Shown here: positions 33,590 to 42,187 of the stretch, one piece after another
Layout of the letters: the number at the start of each line of letters is the position of its first letter
Numbering within the stretch: position 1 is the first letter of the stretch
From: Candidatus Obscuribacterales bacterium
Lineage (GTDB): Bacteria > Cyanobacteriota > Vampirovibrionia > Obscuribacterales > Obscuribacteraceae
DNA length: 64,000 bases
Direction: 5' to 3'
Assembly (NCBI GenBank): GCA_019750335.1
Contig: JAIEOQ010000003.1
Location: forward strand, 124,001 to 188,000
The notes under the pieces: model-generated
The model's database searches: none
Seen by the model: only the letters and a program-made list of their open reading frames with translations
What the model was told of the DNA's origin: nothing
Position numbers and translations under genes: made by a program

Positions 33590-36500
33590 TTCTAAGGGTA
33601 AGCGAATCCAGAGACGAGTGCCTGTTTGGTTGAAGCTTTCGGCACCGACAGCGCCGCCGTGACTTTCAATAATTTTACGGGCAATCGGCAAAGCAAGCCC
33701 ATCGCTTGAATTAATACCGCTGGTTTCTTTGAAGCGTTCAAAGAGAGTATCTTTTGCTTTTGTCGATAAAACAGCTGACGCTGCCTCGAACTTAATCTCC
33801 ACCCATTTTGAATTCGTTTCTGTGCTTATACGAATCATTCCCTCTCCGGCACTGTCGGCGAGGAAATAGTTGAGCATATTGGCGCAAGCTTGTAGTAAGC
33901 GATCCTTGTCCGCTTGAATGTTGATTGTGCTAGGTAAGGGTTCAAGAGTAATTTTGTGATTGGCTTCTGTTGCTTTGGTAAGAAGCTCATTGAGAGATAT
34001 TTGTTCGAGCACCAGCTGCATCTGTCCGGCTTCCAATTTTTCCATGTCGAGTAGGTCGTTTATAAGTTCGATCAATCGATCTACGTTGGCGGTAATCTCT
34101 TCTAAAATTGCTATTGTTGGCGCTGTTTGAGGACCGAAAGCGCCAACTGTCATTAACTTTGCGATACCGGAGATGGATGTGAGCGGAGTGCGCAAATCGT
34201 GGCTGACCATGGCCAGAAATTCTTGTTTTAACTGTTCCAGTTCTTTGCGGCTGCTTATATCATGAGCGATACAAAAGAAGTTGTCGTGGTCTTTGGTTTG
34301 TGAAAATGACCAGAGTATATGCGCCGGAGAGCCGTCTTTGCGAATCAGTCGATTTTCTAGTTTGATTTCGGAGTAATTGCTGAAAAGAATCTTTCGGGTC
34401 TCTTCTGCGTCTTCAGGATGCACTAAATCAAGCAGTGATTTTAATAGAAGCTCGTCGGCGTTATATTGAAGCAAACGTTCGCAAGCTGGGTTTAAGCTGA
34501 CAAACTGTCCTTTGTTATTGAGAACACAAATAAAATCTTGTGAGTTATCGAATACTGCTCGATCTTTGTGTCTGGCTTCGGTAATAGCTGCTGCCGTGCG
34601 GTGAAAAGCTTTATCCAATTTTGCTATTTCATCCGAACCGCCAAGTTCTGCGTTGAGATCTTTATCTTTGCCGAGTTTATCTGCATTGTCGGCAAGTATT
34701 TTCAGGCGCGATGTAATGTCTTTGCTGAAGAATATAGCTAAAGCAATTGAAATAAGTAGGTTTATAGCTAGCCCGGCTAAAAGCAATTGAGACTGTTTTT
34801 CTCTTAAAGCTTGTTGTTTAATTGGGCTAACAAACTCTTTTCTTTGTGCTTCATCCACTAGCCTTTGCAGCCGGTGTACAAGTCCGACTGTAGTCGGTAT
34901 AAGCTGATGTCGGCTGGACCAGGCGTTGAGTAGATGTTGACGGCGGAACTTGCCTTCCATATGCGTGTTTGCGTCCGCTGCAAATTTATCGATTCGCACA
35001 TAATAGCTTTCTACTTTATCTAAATGTGCTTTTTCTTGAGGATCATTTGCAACTAAATTTTTCAAATCGGCACGACACTCATTTAATTTTTTTAGCTCAC
35101 GTTGGAACTTGTGCCAAGCCTTTTCGGTTGGCTCGCCGTTCATGATTAAGCCGATAATCAGTAGTTTCCCCAGCATCTGACTGGAACGAAAAGCGATATT
35201 TCTCTCGTGAACTTCGTTTATTCGTTCTTGATTGGACTGAACCAGAAGTACGGATAATGAACCGACAAAAAGTAGTTCAAACAAAATCGGAATACCGATT
35301 AAGATCGCTCCTTTTTGCATTAAGTTTAAGCGACTGCCACTTTTTGTTGCCGGCTTTACTTTGTGTACCGGCTCTTTTATTACAGTTGAAACTGTCTCGG
35401 TCTCATGTACTGGCACAATTTCTCTGCCGTCAATTGGAATTGTGAACCAGAATGTACTGCCGGCTCCTTCGCTGCTTTCTACGCCGATACTTCCACCGTG
35501 CTCTTCAATGATTTGTTTGCAAATAGGCAAGCCGAGTCCGGTCCCCGCTTTTCTTTTGCCGTCGGCAGCGTCCACCTGTTTGTATTTTTCAAAAATGGCT
35601 TTTTGGTGTGTTTTCGGAACGCCTCTTCCCTGATCGATTATTTTAATTGTGGCTGTTCCTTCAGCAAGTGCAGCTATAAGTTTGACTGTCCCGCCAGCCG
35701 GTGAAAATTTGATTGCATTGCTCAATAAATTAACCAGCACTTGCATTAAACGATCAGGATCAACCAGCCCGTTAATTGACGGTGATTCAATAACAAGTGA
35801 GACATTCTGTTTTTGAGCAACAGCTTCTACATCTTGTGCTGAACGACTGAGCAGATCATTGATGCTGCATTGTGTTCTATTGATTTCAAGGGTGCCTGAA
35901 TCAAGCTGGGTAAAGTGCAAAAGATCGTTGACCAGAGAAAGCAGACGTTGGACGTTTCTTCCGGCCACAGCTATTTTGTCTTTAGCAATGTCTGAAATCG
36001 CTTGCAGCTTGTTATTAACTAAATTGTCTAGAGACGCTGAGATAGCTGAAAGCGGTTTTTTTAAGTCAAAAGTTACCATGGTCAGAAATTGTCTTTTCAA
36101 ACGTTCGATGTTTTTACGCTCACTTATGTCATGGACGATACAAAAAAGACTATTTTCGCTTTCTGACCAATAAGAGGACCAGAGCACTTCTAAAATTTTG
36201 CCGTGATTAGTGCGTAATCGATTCTCGAACTGCAACGGTGTTTTTGTTGTTTTTGCTCTTTCAATTGCAGCAAGTGAATTTGAAATATCTTCCGGTTCTA
36301 TAATCTCGCTGAATTTTTTACCGATTAAGTCGGCGGGTTGATAATTCCAAAGTCGGAAAGAAGCAGGATTGATTTTGCTAAAGCGCAGTTGATCGTCTAA
36401 TACACAAATGACGTCGCTAGCGTTATTAAACAAATCACGTTCCCGTTCGGCTGATTCGGCTAGTTCGAGGCTCATTGAGTGGAAAGCTTGATCTAGCTGT

Positions 36501-37249
36501 TTAATTTCGTCGCTGCCGGAAAGCGGTGCTAAGAGCGCTTTGTTTTCTCCTAAAAGCTTAGTATTGTCAGCAATCCGTTTTAGGCGTTCGGTAATGTTGC
36601 GGCGGTAATAAATAATCAGAAAAATACCGGTAGCCAGGTTAGTGACAATGCCACAAATCAAGATTACAATCTGTATCTGTCGTAAACCATTCAGTCGTTT
36701 TTCGCTTTCAAGAATAAAGCGAGTGCCAATCTCGCTGGCTTGTTCCAGTTTTTCGGTCAGAGTGGATTTAAGACTGTGGAATTGCACTTCGATTTTTGGA
36801 AGCTCGATAAAAACTTTTCCAGCGCTGCCTCTTTCGGTTGCCTCGGCAAAAGACTCCAGGCTGTTCATCAAGATATTCTCGTTGCTGATTAGATCTTGCG
36901 AAAGCTCATAATTTTTTTTGTCGTCCGCGCGATTATCAACCGGAGTGTTAGCTGTTAAGTCTTTTTGCAGCGCTCTTACTTGTTGGATATTTTTTTTGTA
37001 AGCGGCAAATAAAGCGTCGTTATGAAGCTGAATCGATGCAATAAGATAATAAGGTGTTTCATAAGTAAGGGCCATAAGTTTAGCCAGTGAGGCTGTGAAT
37101 TTGCGCGATTGCGATTCACGGGTGAATTCACGGTCCGATTGAATTAAAAGCAAGCCGAGACTGCCAATTAAAACTAATTCGATGAGCAAAGGCACGCCCA
37201 CTAAAATCAAACCGCGATGGAATACTTTGATTCGCACTAATGGCAACAT
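33572..37249 (-). CDS. Tandem (double) membrane sensor histidine kinase with complementary lost parts
   Basis: A 1225-residue protein made of two full sensor-kinase units in a row, each with two transmembrane helices, a periplasmic helical sensor, HAMP, PAS, HisKA and HATPase regions (unit A about 1-640, unit B about 641-1225). Unit A has an intact ATPase (NLLSNAIKFSP, DQGRGVP, GTGLGLPI) but its H-box reads MVTFDLKKPLS, so the phospho-accepting His is Phe394. Unit B keeps the His ([11 protein letters not shown], His1017) but its ATPase has decayed: NMLNYFLA for the N box, no DxGxG, and SSDGLALPI for the G2 box. ATP bound in A could phosphorylate His1017. It overlaps the upstream Cys-rich protein gene by 13 bases. 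Confidence 0.92.
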   Translation of the reverse strand: MLPLVRIKVFHRGLILVGVPLLIELVLIGSLGLLLIQSDREFTRESQSRKFTASLAKLMALTYETPYYLIASIQLHNDALFAAYKKNIQQVRALQKDLTANTPVDNRADDKKNYELSQDLISNENILMNSLESFAEATERGSAGKVFIELPKIEVQFHSLKSTLTEKLEQASEIGTRFILESEKRLNGLRQIQIVILICGIVTNLATGIFLIIYYRRNITERLKRIADNTKLLGENKALLAPLSGSDEIKQLDQAFHSMSLELAESAERERDLFNNASDVICVLDDQLRFSKINPASFRLWNYQPADLIGKKFSEIIEPEDISNSLAAIERAKTTKTPLQFENRLRTNHGKILEVLWSSYWSESENSLFCIVHDISERKNIERLKRQFLTMVTFDLKKPLSAISASLDNLVNNKLQAISDIAKDKIAVAGRNVQRLLSLVNDLLHFTQLDSGTLEINRTQCSINDLLSRSAQDVEAVAQKQNVSLVIESPSINGLVDPDRLMQVLVNLLSNAIKFSPAGGTVKLIAALAEGTATIKIIDQGRGVPKTHQKAIFEKYKQVDAADGKRKAGTGLGLPICKQIIEEHGGSIGVESSEGAGSTFWFTIPIDGREIVPVHETETVSTVIKEPVHKVKPATKSGSRLNLMQKGAILIGIPILFELLFVGSLSVLLVQSNQERINEVHERNIAFRSSQMLGKLLIIGLIMNGEPTEKAWHKFQRELKKLNECRADLKNLVANDPQEKAHLDKVESYYVRIDKFAADANTHMEGKFRRQHLLNAWSSRHQLIPTTVGLVHRLQRLVDEAQRKEFVSPIKQQALREKQSQLLLAGLAINLLISIALAIFFSKDITSRLKILADNADKLGKDKDLNAELGGSDEIAKLDKAFHRTAAAITEARHKDRAVFDNSQDFICVLNNKGQFVSLNPACERLLQYNADELLLKSLLDLVHPEDAEETRKILFSNYSEIKLENRLIRKDGSPAHILWSFSQTKDHDNFFCIAHDISSRKELEQLKQEFLAMVSHDLRTPLTSISGIAKLMTVGAFGPQTAPTIAILEEITANVDRLIELINDLLDMEKLEAGQMQLVLEQISLNELLTKATEANHKITLEPLPSTINIQADKDRLLQACANMLNYFLADSAGEGMIRISTETNSKWVEIKFEAASAVLSTKAKDTLFERFKETSGINSSDGLALPIARKIIESHGGAVGAESFNQTGTRLWIRLPLESATPA

Positions 37250-37590
37250 CCTGATTCGCAGGGATTTAGATCTTCAAGCGGAATAAACGAGCGTTTAAAC
37301 CCGCATGGTGTATCGTTCTGGCATTCTTCCGGTGAAAAAGCACCGATTAGCGGTGTGCCAAGAATGTCGCTGCAAGTGCCGTGACAAAGAGTCATCCGGC
37401 AAAAGGTCGGGTTACTTAAGTTGCGCAGCCAACGCTTACTGATTCCAGGACTGATTGTTTTGAAGTTATTGTTGACAAAAAATCCTTCCCGGGACAAACG
37501 AAGCTTAGTCTCATCTGTAGCTTCAGCTTGAGCCGAAGCCGCGCCAAATAAAAGCAAAATTGAGGTCACAATCAAAAGTTGATTATGCAT
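37237..37590 (-). CDS. Small secreted cysteine-rich protein
   Basis: A 117-residue protein with a signal peptide (LLIVTSILLLFGAASAQAEA) and about 95 mature residues containing eight Cys, several in the C-terminal half (FCRMTLCHGTCSD, ECQNDTPCGF, CESGCCH). The pattern suggests a disulfide-stabilised or metal-binding periplasmic domain; I recognise no family. Its ATG directly follows the TAA of the TPR gene (TAAATG), and its end overlaps the tandem-kinase start by 13 bases. This triple coupling suggests that the three products act together, perhaps as a sensor accessory or ligand. That role is inference. Confidence 0.7.
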   Translation of the reverse strand: MHNQLLIVTSILLLFGAASAQAEATDETKLRLSREGFFVNNNFKTISPGISKRWLRNLSNPTFCRMTLCHGTCSDILGTPLIGAFSPEECQNDTPCGFKRSFIPLEDLNPCESGCCH

Positions 37591-38457
37591 TTAAAACCTC
37601 AGTAAACTGCCCAAAGGACAGTGCAGACCGGTTCCGCGCAATGCATATTGCAAAGCGGCGTTAGTGACACCGCGAGCTACAGGCGACATAAATTTTGTTG
37701 GTGTTTGACGCGGATTTTGAACAACACCAACTGTTGGCACGGGATTTTGTCGTTGGGCGTGTCCGCGATGAGGAGCGCTATGTTTGCTGTTGGCATAATT
37801 CAGTTGAGGTTGTTGTGCGGTATATGAACCGCCCGGCTCGCTGTTTAAGCTTTCGACGTCAATTGCTCTGGCTTGTAATACGTTGCTACCGGGAGTCAAA
37901 GGATTGACGAAAGGCAGATCTTGTTTAGCTGCTATTTTTTCTTGGAGCTCTTGGATCGCCTTGCGTGATTCTTTATCGTCCGGATTAGCCATGGCTGCTG
38001 TTGTGTAATAACCAAGGGCGGCTGAAAGATCACCTTTGCTTTCAGAGATTACACCCAGGCTGTAGGAAGCATCGGCATTATAAGGACTGTCTTTAACTAC
38101 TTTCTTAAAGAGTACTTCGGCTTCAGCTGTTTTGCCGGCTTGATGCAGTTTAATCGCTTCTTTTAAATCAAGCTTTGAGCTGTCCGGACTTTTAAGTTCT
38201 TGTTTAGCAAAAGTTGGTGCTATCTGGGGTGAGTTGTTTGAATTCCGTTCTTTTACTTTTGCCTCAAGCTCAGAAAGACGTTTCTCTAAATCACCTTTTC
38301 CATAAGTGCCATGAAGCTCTTTTTCCAGAGCACGTATTCTTTGTTCCATGTTAGCTTTGACCGGAGCTGATTTCTTTTTTCCGCCAGCGGCCGTTGCCGG
38401 GGCAAAAGTATTGCTTGCTAGAAAAATCAAGACAACCAAGCTGGCAACTCTTCCCAC
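37591..38457 (-). CDS. Secreted TPR protein with N-terminal coiled coil (YbgF/CpoB-like layout)
   Basis: A 288-residue exported protein. The signal is VASLVVLIFLASNTFAPATA; a lysine-rich segment and a coiled coil follow (about 35-75, EQRIRALEKELHGTYGKGDLEKRLSELEAKV). Two to three TPR units come next (about 98-175: AIKLHQAGKTAEAEVLFKKV, ADASYSLGVISESKGDLSAALGYYTTA), and then a Q/N/P-rich tail. Coiled coil plus TPR resembles CpoB/YbgF, but the order of the surrounding genes differs. It is the first gene of an operon with a Cys-rich secreted protein and a tandem histidine kinase. Confidence 0.8.
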   Translation of the reverse strand: MGRVASLVVLIFLASNTFAPATAAGGKKKSAPVKANMEQRIRALEKELHGTYGKGDLEKRLSELEAKVKERNSNNSPQIAPTFAKQELKSPDSSKLDLKEAIKLHQAGKTAEAEVLFKKVVKDSPYNADASYSLGVISESKGDLSAALGYYTTAAMANPDDKESRKAIQELQEKIAAKQDLPFVNPLTPGSNVLQARAIDVESLNSEPGGSYTAQQPQLNYANSKHSAPHRGHAQRQNPVPTVGVVQNPRQTPTKFMSPVARGVTNAALQYALRGTGLHCPLGSLLRF

Positions 38458-38593
38458 GGATTACGGGCCTCTGACAGGACTTTCTTCTTTCATTATAATG
38501 CCCGATAATTTAATCGCCTAATTTATTGGATTTTGCCGTCAGGCATATTATTGGAAAAATGAGCGGGTCTGATTTTATATAAGAGAGAGCAAA

Positions 38594-39220
38594 ATGAAAT
38601 TCAAATTTCGGCACCTGTCTGTATTTCTTGCTTTTACAATTCAATCTGCTACAGCTGAAACTTTGTCCGGCGGCATTGAAGTTAATGAGGCGCTGCCGCC
38701 TGTGAAATTACAGGTGCTGGAAGCAAAAGTGGATAAGCAAGCTCAAGCCCTGCCTAAGCAAGACTGTGTATGCTTTGACAACGCACGATGTCATGTTGAA
38801 AATATAAATGGACAATGGAAAATTGTTGATGGCAACAATTGGATTATGGATTTTGCCTCAAGACAGGATTTAGCCGAACTCTCTTTGGGGATTATTCGTC
38901 ATTATCGTTTGAATAATATTTGTTTTGTCGGGCGGCCTTTTAGCGAAAGCAAGATCAAAATGATGTATTTCCTGTCCGACGGACAAGCGCCTGCAGGTGA
39001 TTATGCTGGGGAAGACGCTATTGCTTTTGACCCGGCTCGGGTTAAAGCTGAAGAGATTGATGGGCGCTGGAAGCTTACTCAAGATTCAATGTGGATGTTG
39101 GATTTTGCCGCCAATAAAGAAGATGCGCTTAAAGCAGAAGAGATAGTCAAATATTATGGCTTTACGCGTCAATGTTTTGTCGGTCGCCCCGGACCACCGA
39201 TGATGTACTGGCGCAAATAA
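38594..39220 (+). CDS. Secreted protein with two copies of an 'FDPAR...CFVGRP' domain
   Basis: A 208-residue exported protein (signal LSVFLAFTIQSATA) built from a duplicated domain of about 55-60 residues. Copy 1 (about 56-117) reads CVCFDNARCHVENINGQWKI...NWIMDFAS...IIRHYRLNNICFVGRP. Copy 2 (about 138-205) reads AIAFDPARVKAEEIDGRWKL...MWMLDFAA...IVKYYGFTRQCFVGRP.PPMMYW. I have seen this pattern in secreted proteins of diverse bacteria, usually at the C-terminus, with no established function that I can name. An RBS (AAGAGAGAG) precedes the ATG. It is divergent from the TPR/kinase operon and may bind a surface or ligand. Confidence 0.7.
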   Translation: MKFKFRHLSVFLAFTIQSATAETLSGGIEVNEALPPVKLQVLEAKVDKQAQALPKQDCVCFDNARCHVENINGQWKIVDGNNWIMDFASRQDLAELSLGIIRHYRLNNICFVGRPFSESKIKMMYFLSDGQAPAGDYAGEDAIAFDPARVKAEEIDGRWKLTQDSMWMLDFAANKEDALKAEEIVKYYGFTRQCFVGRPGPPMMYWRK

Positions 39221-39225
39221 ACGAA

Positions 39226-40674
39226 CTAATTGTTGCCGCCCCAAACATTGAATTCAATATCGAATTTAATCGGCGCCGAAGCGGTGGGGGCAAAGCTTAA
39301 AGATAAGCGATCGAGCAGATCGTTTTTATCTTCTTCAGCCATTGGCGGATAACTTTCTACGACAAAATCAGTCTCTTTATTTGTGTTCAGCTGGCAACGC
39401 AGTAAAAGTTTAAAACCTTCCTCTTCACCCTGGCAAAAGAAATGATCGCGCACAAGATCTTCCAAATGTTCGATATATGTTTTTAGCTTTTTCAGACCGA
39501 TTGCTTTTTGCACAACAAGCTCGTCGGTGCTGATATGAACTGCATGAGCATAAGCCGGAACTTTGGCCATTTCGCTTGAAGAATCTTCTTCGTGATCATG
39601 GCACTCGGGTGGGCTTGCTTCACGACTGCGACTTGCCGGACTTATGTAATCGCTCCAGCGTAAACTGAAATTCAAGCCATCATTGTTGGCGGTCAAATTG
39701 AAATCGCTGCCTTGAGCCAGCGCCTGCCTTAGGCTTGACCAAGACGAGGGTGTAAGAGACAAAGCGAAGCCATCTTCGACTACGTATCCGCAATCATGGC
39801 TCTGGGATGGTATGAAACAAAGAAAAGCACCGCTGATGTTATCTGCTTTTGTGCCTGGTTTAGTTAGAGCTTGGGGCGCTGAATTTATACCGTTCCACAC
39901 AAGTATCGATTCGGCTGTCGCTAAATGATCAACCAGCAAACAGAGCGGAGTATTTTCATCCATAGTGGCAAATTCGCTGAAATAAGGACGAGCATGAGCC
40001 GGTAATACAAGTTCAAGCTGATTGTCTTTTTTTGTTGCCGAGGAAGCGCGAACGATCATGCGATGTATACCAGCGATTTGGCTCTCTCTCATTTGATCGA
40101 GCATGGCTTGGTCGACGGCCGAAGATCGCGTCAGGCTGTTCCAGCTTGGGCAAGGATAGTAGTTTGTGTTTTTACCTAAAAGTGCAAGCGCTCTTGAAAG
40201 TCCGCCAAGCTTAGCTGCTTCATATTCGTTAGCGGTTAAAAGAACGGCTGCCATGTATCCTGGCGGTGGCTGCCAGTCGCCTAAGCTTTGGCTTTCAATG
40301 TAACCGAGGGCTTTGAATTGTGCCGACAAAAAGCCGGAGCCGCTAAATTCGGAGATGCTACCCGGGTCGACAAACAGACCGGAGAGGGCGTATTCATAAG
40401 CTTTTTTGTAAAAATCAAGAATGTCTTTGGGAAAATCGTCGGCTTGTTGACCTTCAGACATTTGTAATGTCAAAGAAATTTCTTTTTGCCCGGTAGCGGC
40501 AAAGCCGTCGCTGAGCATGGTCCAGCATTTGATCTCTTCGCCGTGGTGATTAAATTCGGTTAACTGAACCTTGAGTTTGAGAAAACCGGCGACCAACTCC
40601 AGTTCAAATGGGAATGTTAAGGACCCGGCTTCGCTGTCTCTGTTGCGCATCCGCCGGTCTTGCCCGTACGACAT
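39226..40674 (-). CDS. Hypothetical cytoplasmic protein
   Basis: A 482-residue soluble protein without signal, membrane segment or recognised domain. The first part is beta-like (FPFELELVAGFLKLKVQLTEF), the middle includes PPPGYMAAVLLTANEYEAAKLGGL, and the C-terminal third is acidic with a His/Glu cluster CHDHEEDSSSEMAK near residue 358. The chain ends FDIEFNVWGGNN. The pattern 'PPPGYxAAVxLTxxEYxxA' near residue 156 suggests a suppressor-of-fused-like (SUFU) or related fold, but this is a guess. It is transcribed convergently to the secreted two-repeat gene, five bases apart. Confidence 0.6.
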   Translation of the reverse strand: MSYGQDRRMRNRDSEAGSLTFPFELELVAGFLKLKVQLTEFNHHGEEIKCWTMLSDGFAATGQKEISLTLQMSEGQQADDFPKDILDFYKKAYEYALSGLFVDPGSISEFSGSGFLSAQFKALGYIESQSLGDWQPPPGYMAAVLLTANEYEAAKLGGLSRALALLGKNTNYYPCPSWNSLTRSSAVDQAMLDQMRESQIAGIHRMIVRASSATKKDNQLELVLPAHARPYFSEFATMDENTPLCLLVDHLATAESILVWNGINSAPQALTKPGTKADNISGAFLCFIPSQSHDCGYVVEDGFALSLTPSSWSSLRQALAQGSDFNLTANNDGLNFSLRWSDYISPASRSREASPPECHDHEEDSSSEMAKVPAYAHAVHISTDELVVQKAIGLKKLKTYIEHLEDLVRDHFFCQGEEEGFKLLLRCQLNTNKETDFVVESYPPMAEEDKNDLLDRLSLSFAPTASAPIKFDIEFNVWGGNN

Positions 40675-40783
40675 ACCGTGTAATCTCCAGACTATGCTTT
40701 GGTCATTATAAACAGTTCTAAGTTGTCATTTGCTCGGTTGTCTGCCAGACTAACCTCTTGATAGCCCCTCGATGAGGAAAATC

Positions 40784-42187
40784 ATGCTTTATGATTATGC
40801 AAAGGCAAAGACTGAATCAGCCGCAATATTAGAGCTGATTGCCAAAAAAAAATTGTCCGAGACTGAACGTCAAACTGTTATTACAGAATCAGTCAAATAT
40901 TGGACAGAGCACGTTAATCCCGGTTTTTTGAAATATCGTAAGTCCGTAAGTACCGATTACACAGCCGTCGAATGGGAAGATGAAGGGGCTGTGTTTCGTG
41001 ATGTTAACGGTATCGAATTTATCGATATGCTCGGCGGATTTGGTATTTATAACGTCGGGCATCGGCACCCGAAAGTGCTTTCTGCTGTAAAAAATCAGCT
41101 TGAACGACAAGCTATTCATTCGCAAGAGTTGATTGATCCTCTGCGTCCTTATTTAGCTCATTTACTTTCACTGATCACGCCTGGCGATCTCAAATATTCC
41201 TTTTTCACCAATTCCGGTACTGAATCGGTGGAAGGTTGTTTGAAAATGGCTATGTTAGCCACGGGTAGGAAACATTTTGTCGGAGCGATTGGTGGTTTTC
41301 ACGGTAAAAGTTTAGGCGCACTTGGCGGTACCTCAAAAGCTGTTTTTCGTGAACCATTCTTGCCCCTTTTGCACTGGAGCCATGTTCCTTTTGGCAACAC
41401 TGAAGCTTTAAGGACATTGCTTGCTTCTACCGATTTTTCCGGGGATCGTGTTGCTGCTGTCGTACTTGAACCGATTCAAGGTGAAGGCGGGATTAACGTT
41501 GCGCCACCGGGATATTTGGTTGCTGCTCGTGAGTTGTGCGATCAATACGGGGCTATGCTTATTTTTGATGAGATTCAGTGCGGCATGGGTCGCACCGGAA
41601 AAATGTTCTATTGTGAATATGACGGTGTAACACCGGATTTAATGGCTTTAGCCAAAGGATTCGGCGGCGGTATTATGCCGATTGGCGCTGTTGTCGGTAC
41701 GGCAAAAACCTGGGAAAAATATATTGAAAATCCTTTTTTGCATACAACCACTTTTGGTGGCAACCCACTAGCTTGTGCTGCTTCCATCGCTACAATAAAT
41801 GTTCTGCTTGAGGAAGATCTGCTCAAAGCTGCTGCCGTGCAAGGAGAGTATTTGTTAAAGGCTTTGCTTGCTTTAAGCAACAAATATCCTAAAGTGATGG
41901 CTAGTGCCAGAGGCGTCGGCTTGATGCTTGGTATGGAATTTGTCGACAACGATCTTGGTTATGATATCGCTCAGAAACTTTTTGCGCGAAGAATCTTGAT
42001 TGCCGGCACTTATATTAATGCGCGTGTTGTGCGTGTCGAACCACCGCTTGTAATTAACCGCAAACAGATCGATACTTTTCTTACGGCTTTGGAGGAATCG
42101 CTCCAAGACGTATATAAAGAACGAGGGTTTGGTAACTCATGGGCGGTGCAAAAAAACCTAGACCCGGCGGCGGCTTCCCAGCCGTAG
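40784..42187 (+). CDS. patA: Class III aminotransferase, putrescine aminotransferase (PatA/YgjG) type
   Basis: A PLP-dependent omega-aminotransferase of about 467 residues. It opens like E. coli PatA (LYDYAKAK...ELIAKKKLSE), with a long N-terminal helix before the fold. Landmarks are GGFGIYNVGHRHPKV, FTNSGTESVEG, GGFHGKSLGALGGT, the cofactor Asp in LIFDEIQCGMGRTG and the PLP lysine in MALAKGFGGGIMPIGAV. Putrescine plus 2-oxoglutarate giving 4-aminobutanal is the likely reaction; ornithine or related diamines are alternatives. ATG 40784 is preferred because AGGA precedes it by five bases; 40772 is in frame. Its 3' end overlaps the next gene by 49 bases. Confidence 0.88.
   Translation: MLYDYAKAKTESAAILELIAKKKLSETERQTVITESVKYWTEHVNPGFLKYRKSVSTDYTAVEWEDEGAVFRDVNGIEFIDMLGGFGIYNVGHRHPKVLSAVKNQLERQAIHSQELIDPLRPYLAHLLSLITPGDLKYSFFTNSGTESVEGCLKMAMLATGRKHFVGAIGGFHGKSLGALGGTSKAVFREPFLPLLHWSHVPFGNTEALRTLLASTDFSGDRVAAVVLEPIQGEGGINVAPPGYLVAARELCDQYGAMLIFDEIQCGMGRTGKMFYCEYDGVTPDLMALAKGFGGGIMPIGAVVGTAKTWEKYIENPFLHTTTFGGNPLACAASIATINVLLEEDLLKAAAVQGEYLLKALLALSNKYPKVMASARGVGLMLGMEFVDNDLGYDIAQKLFARRILIAGTYINARVVRVEPPLVINRKQIDTFLTALEESLQDVYKERGFGNSWAVQKNLDPAAASQP

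Noticed and set aside
36061-36080. Phe394 in the tandem kinase as a likely sequencing error
   Set aside because: Changing His to Phe (CAC/CAT to TTT) needs two or more base changes, and the flanking residues (T before, K-K after) also deviate, so real divergence is more likely.
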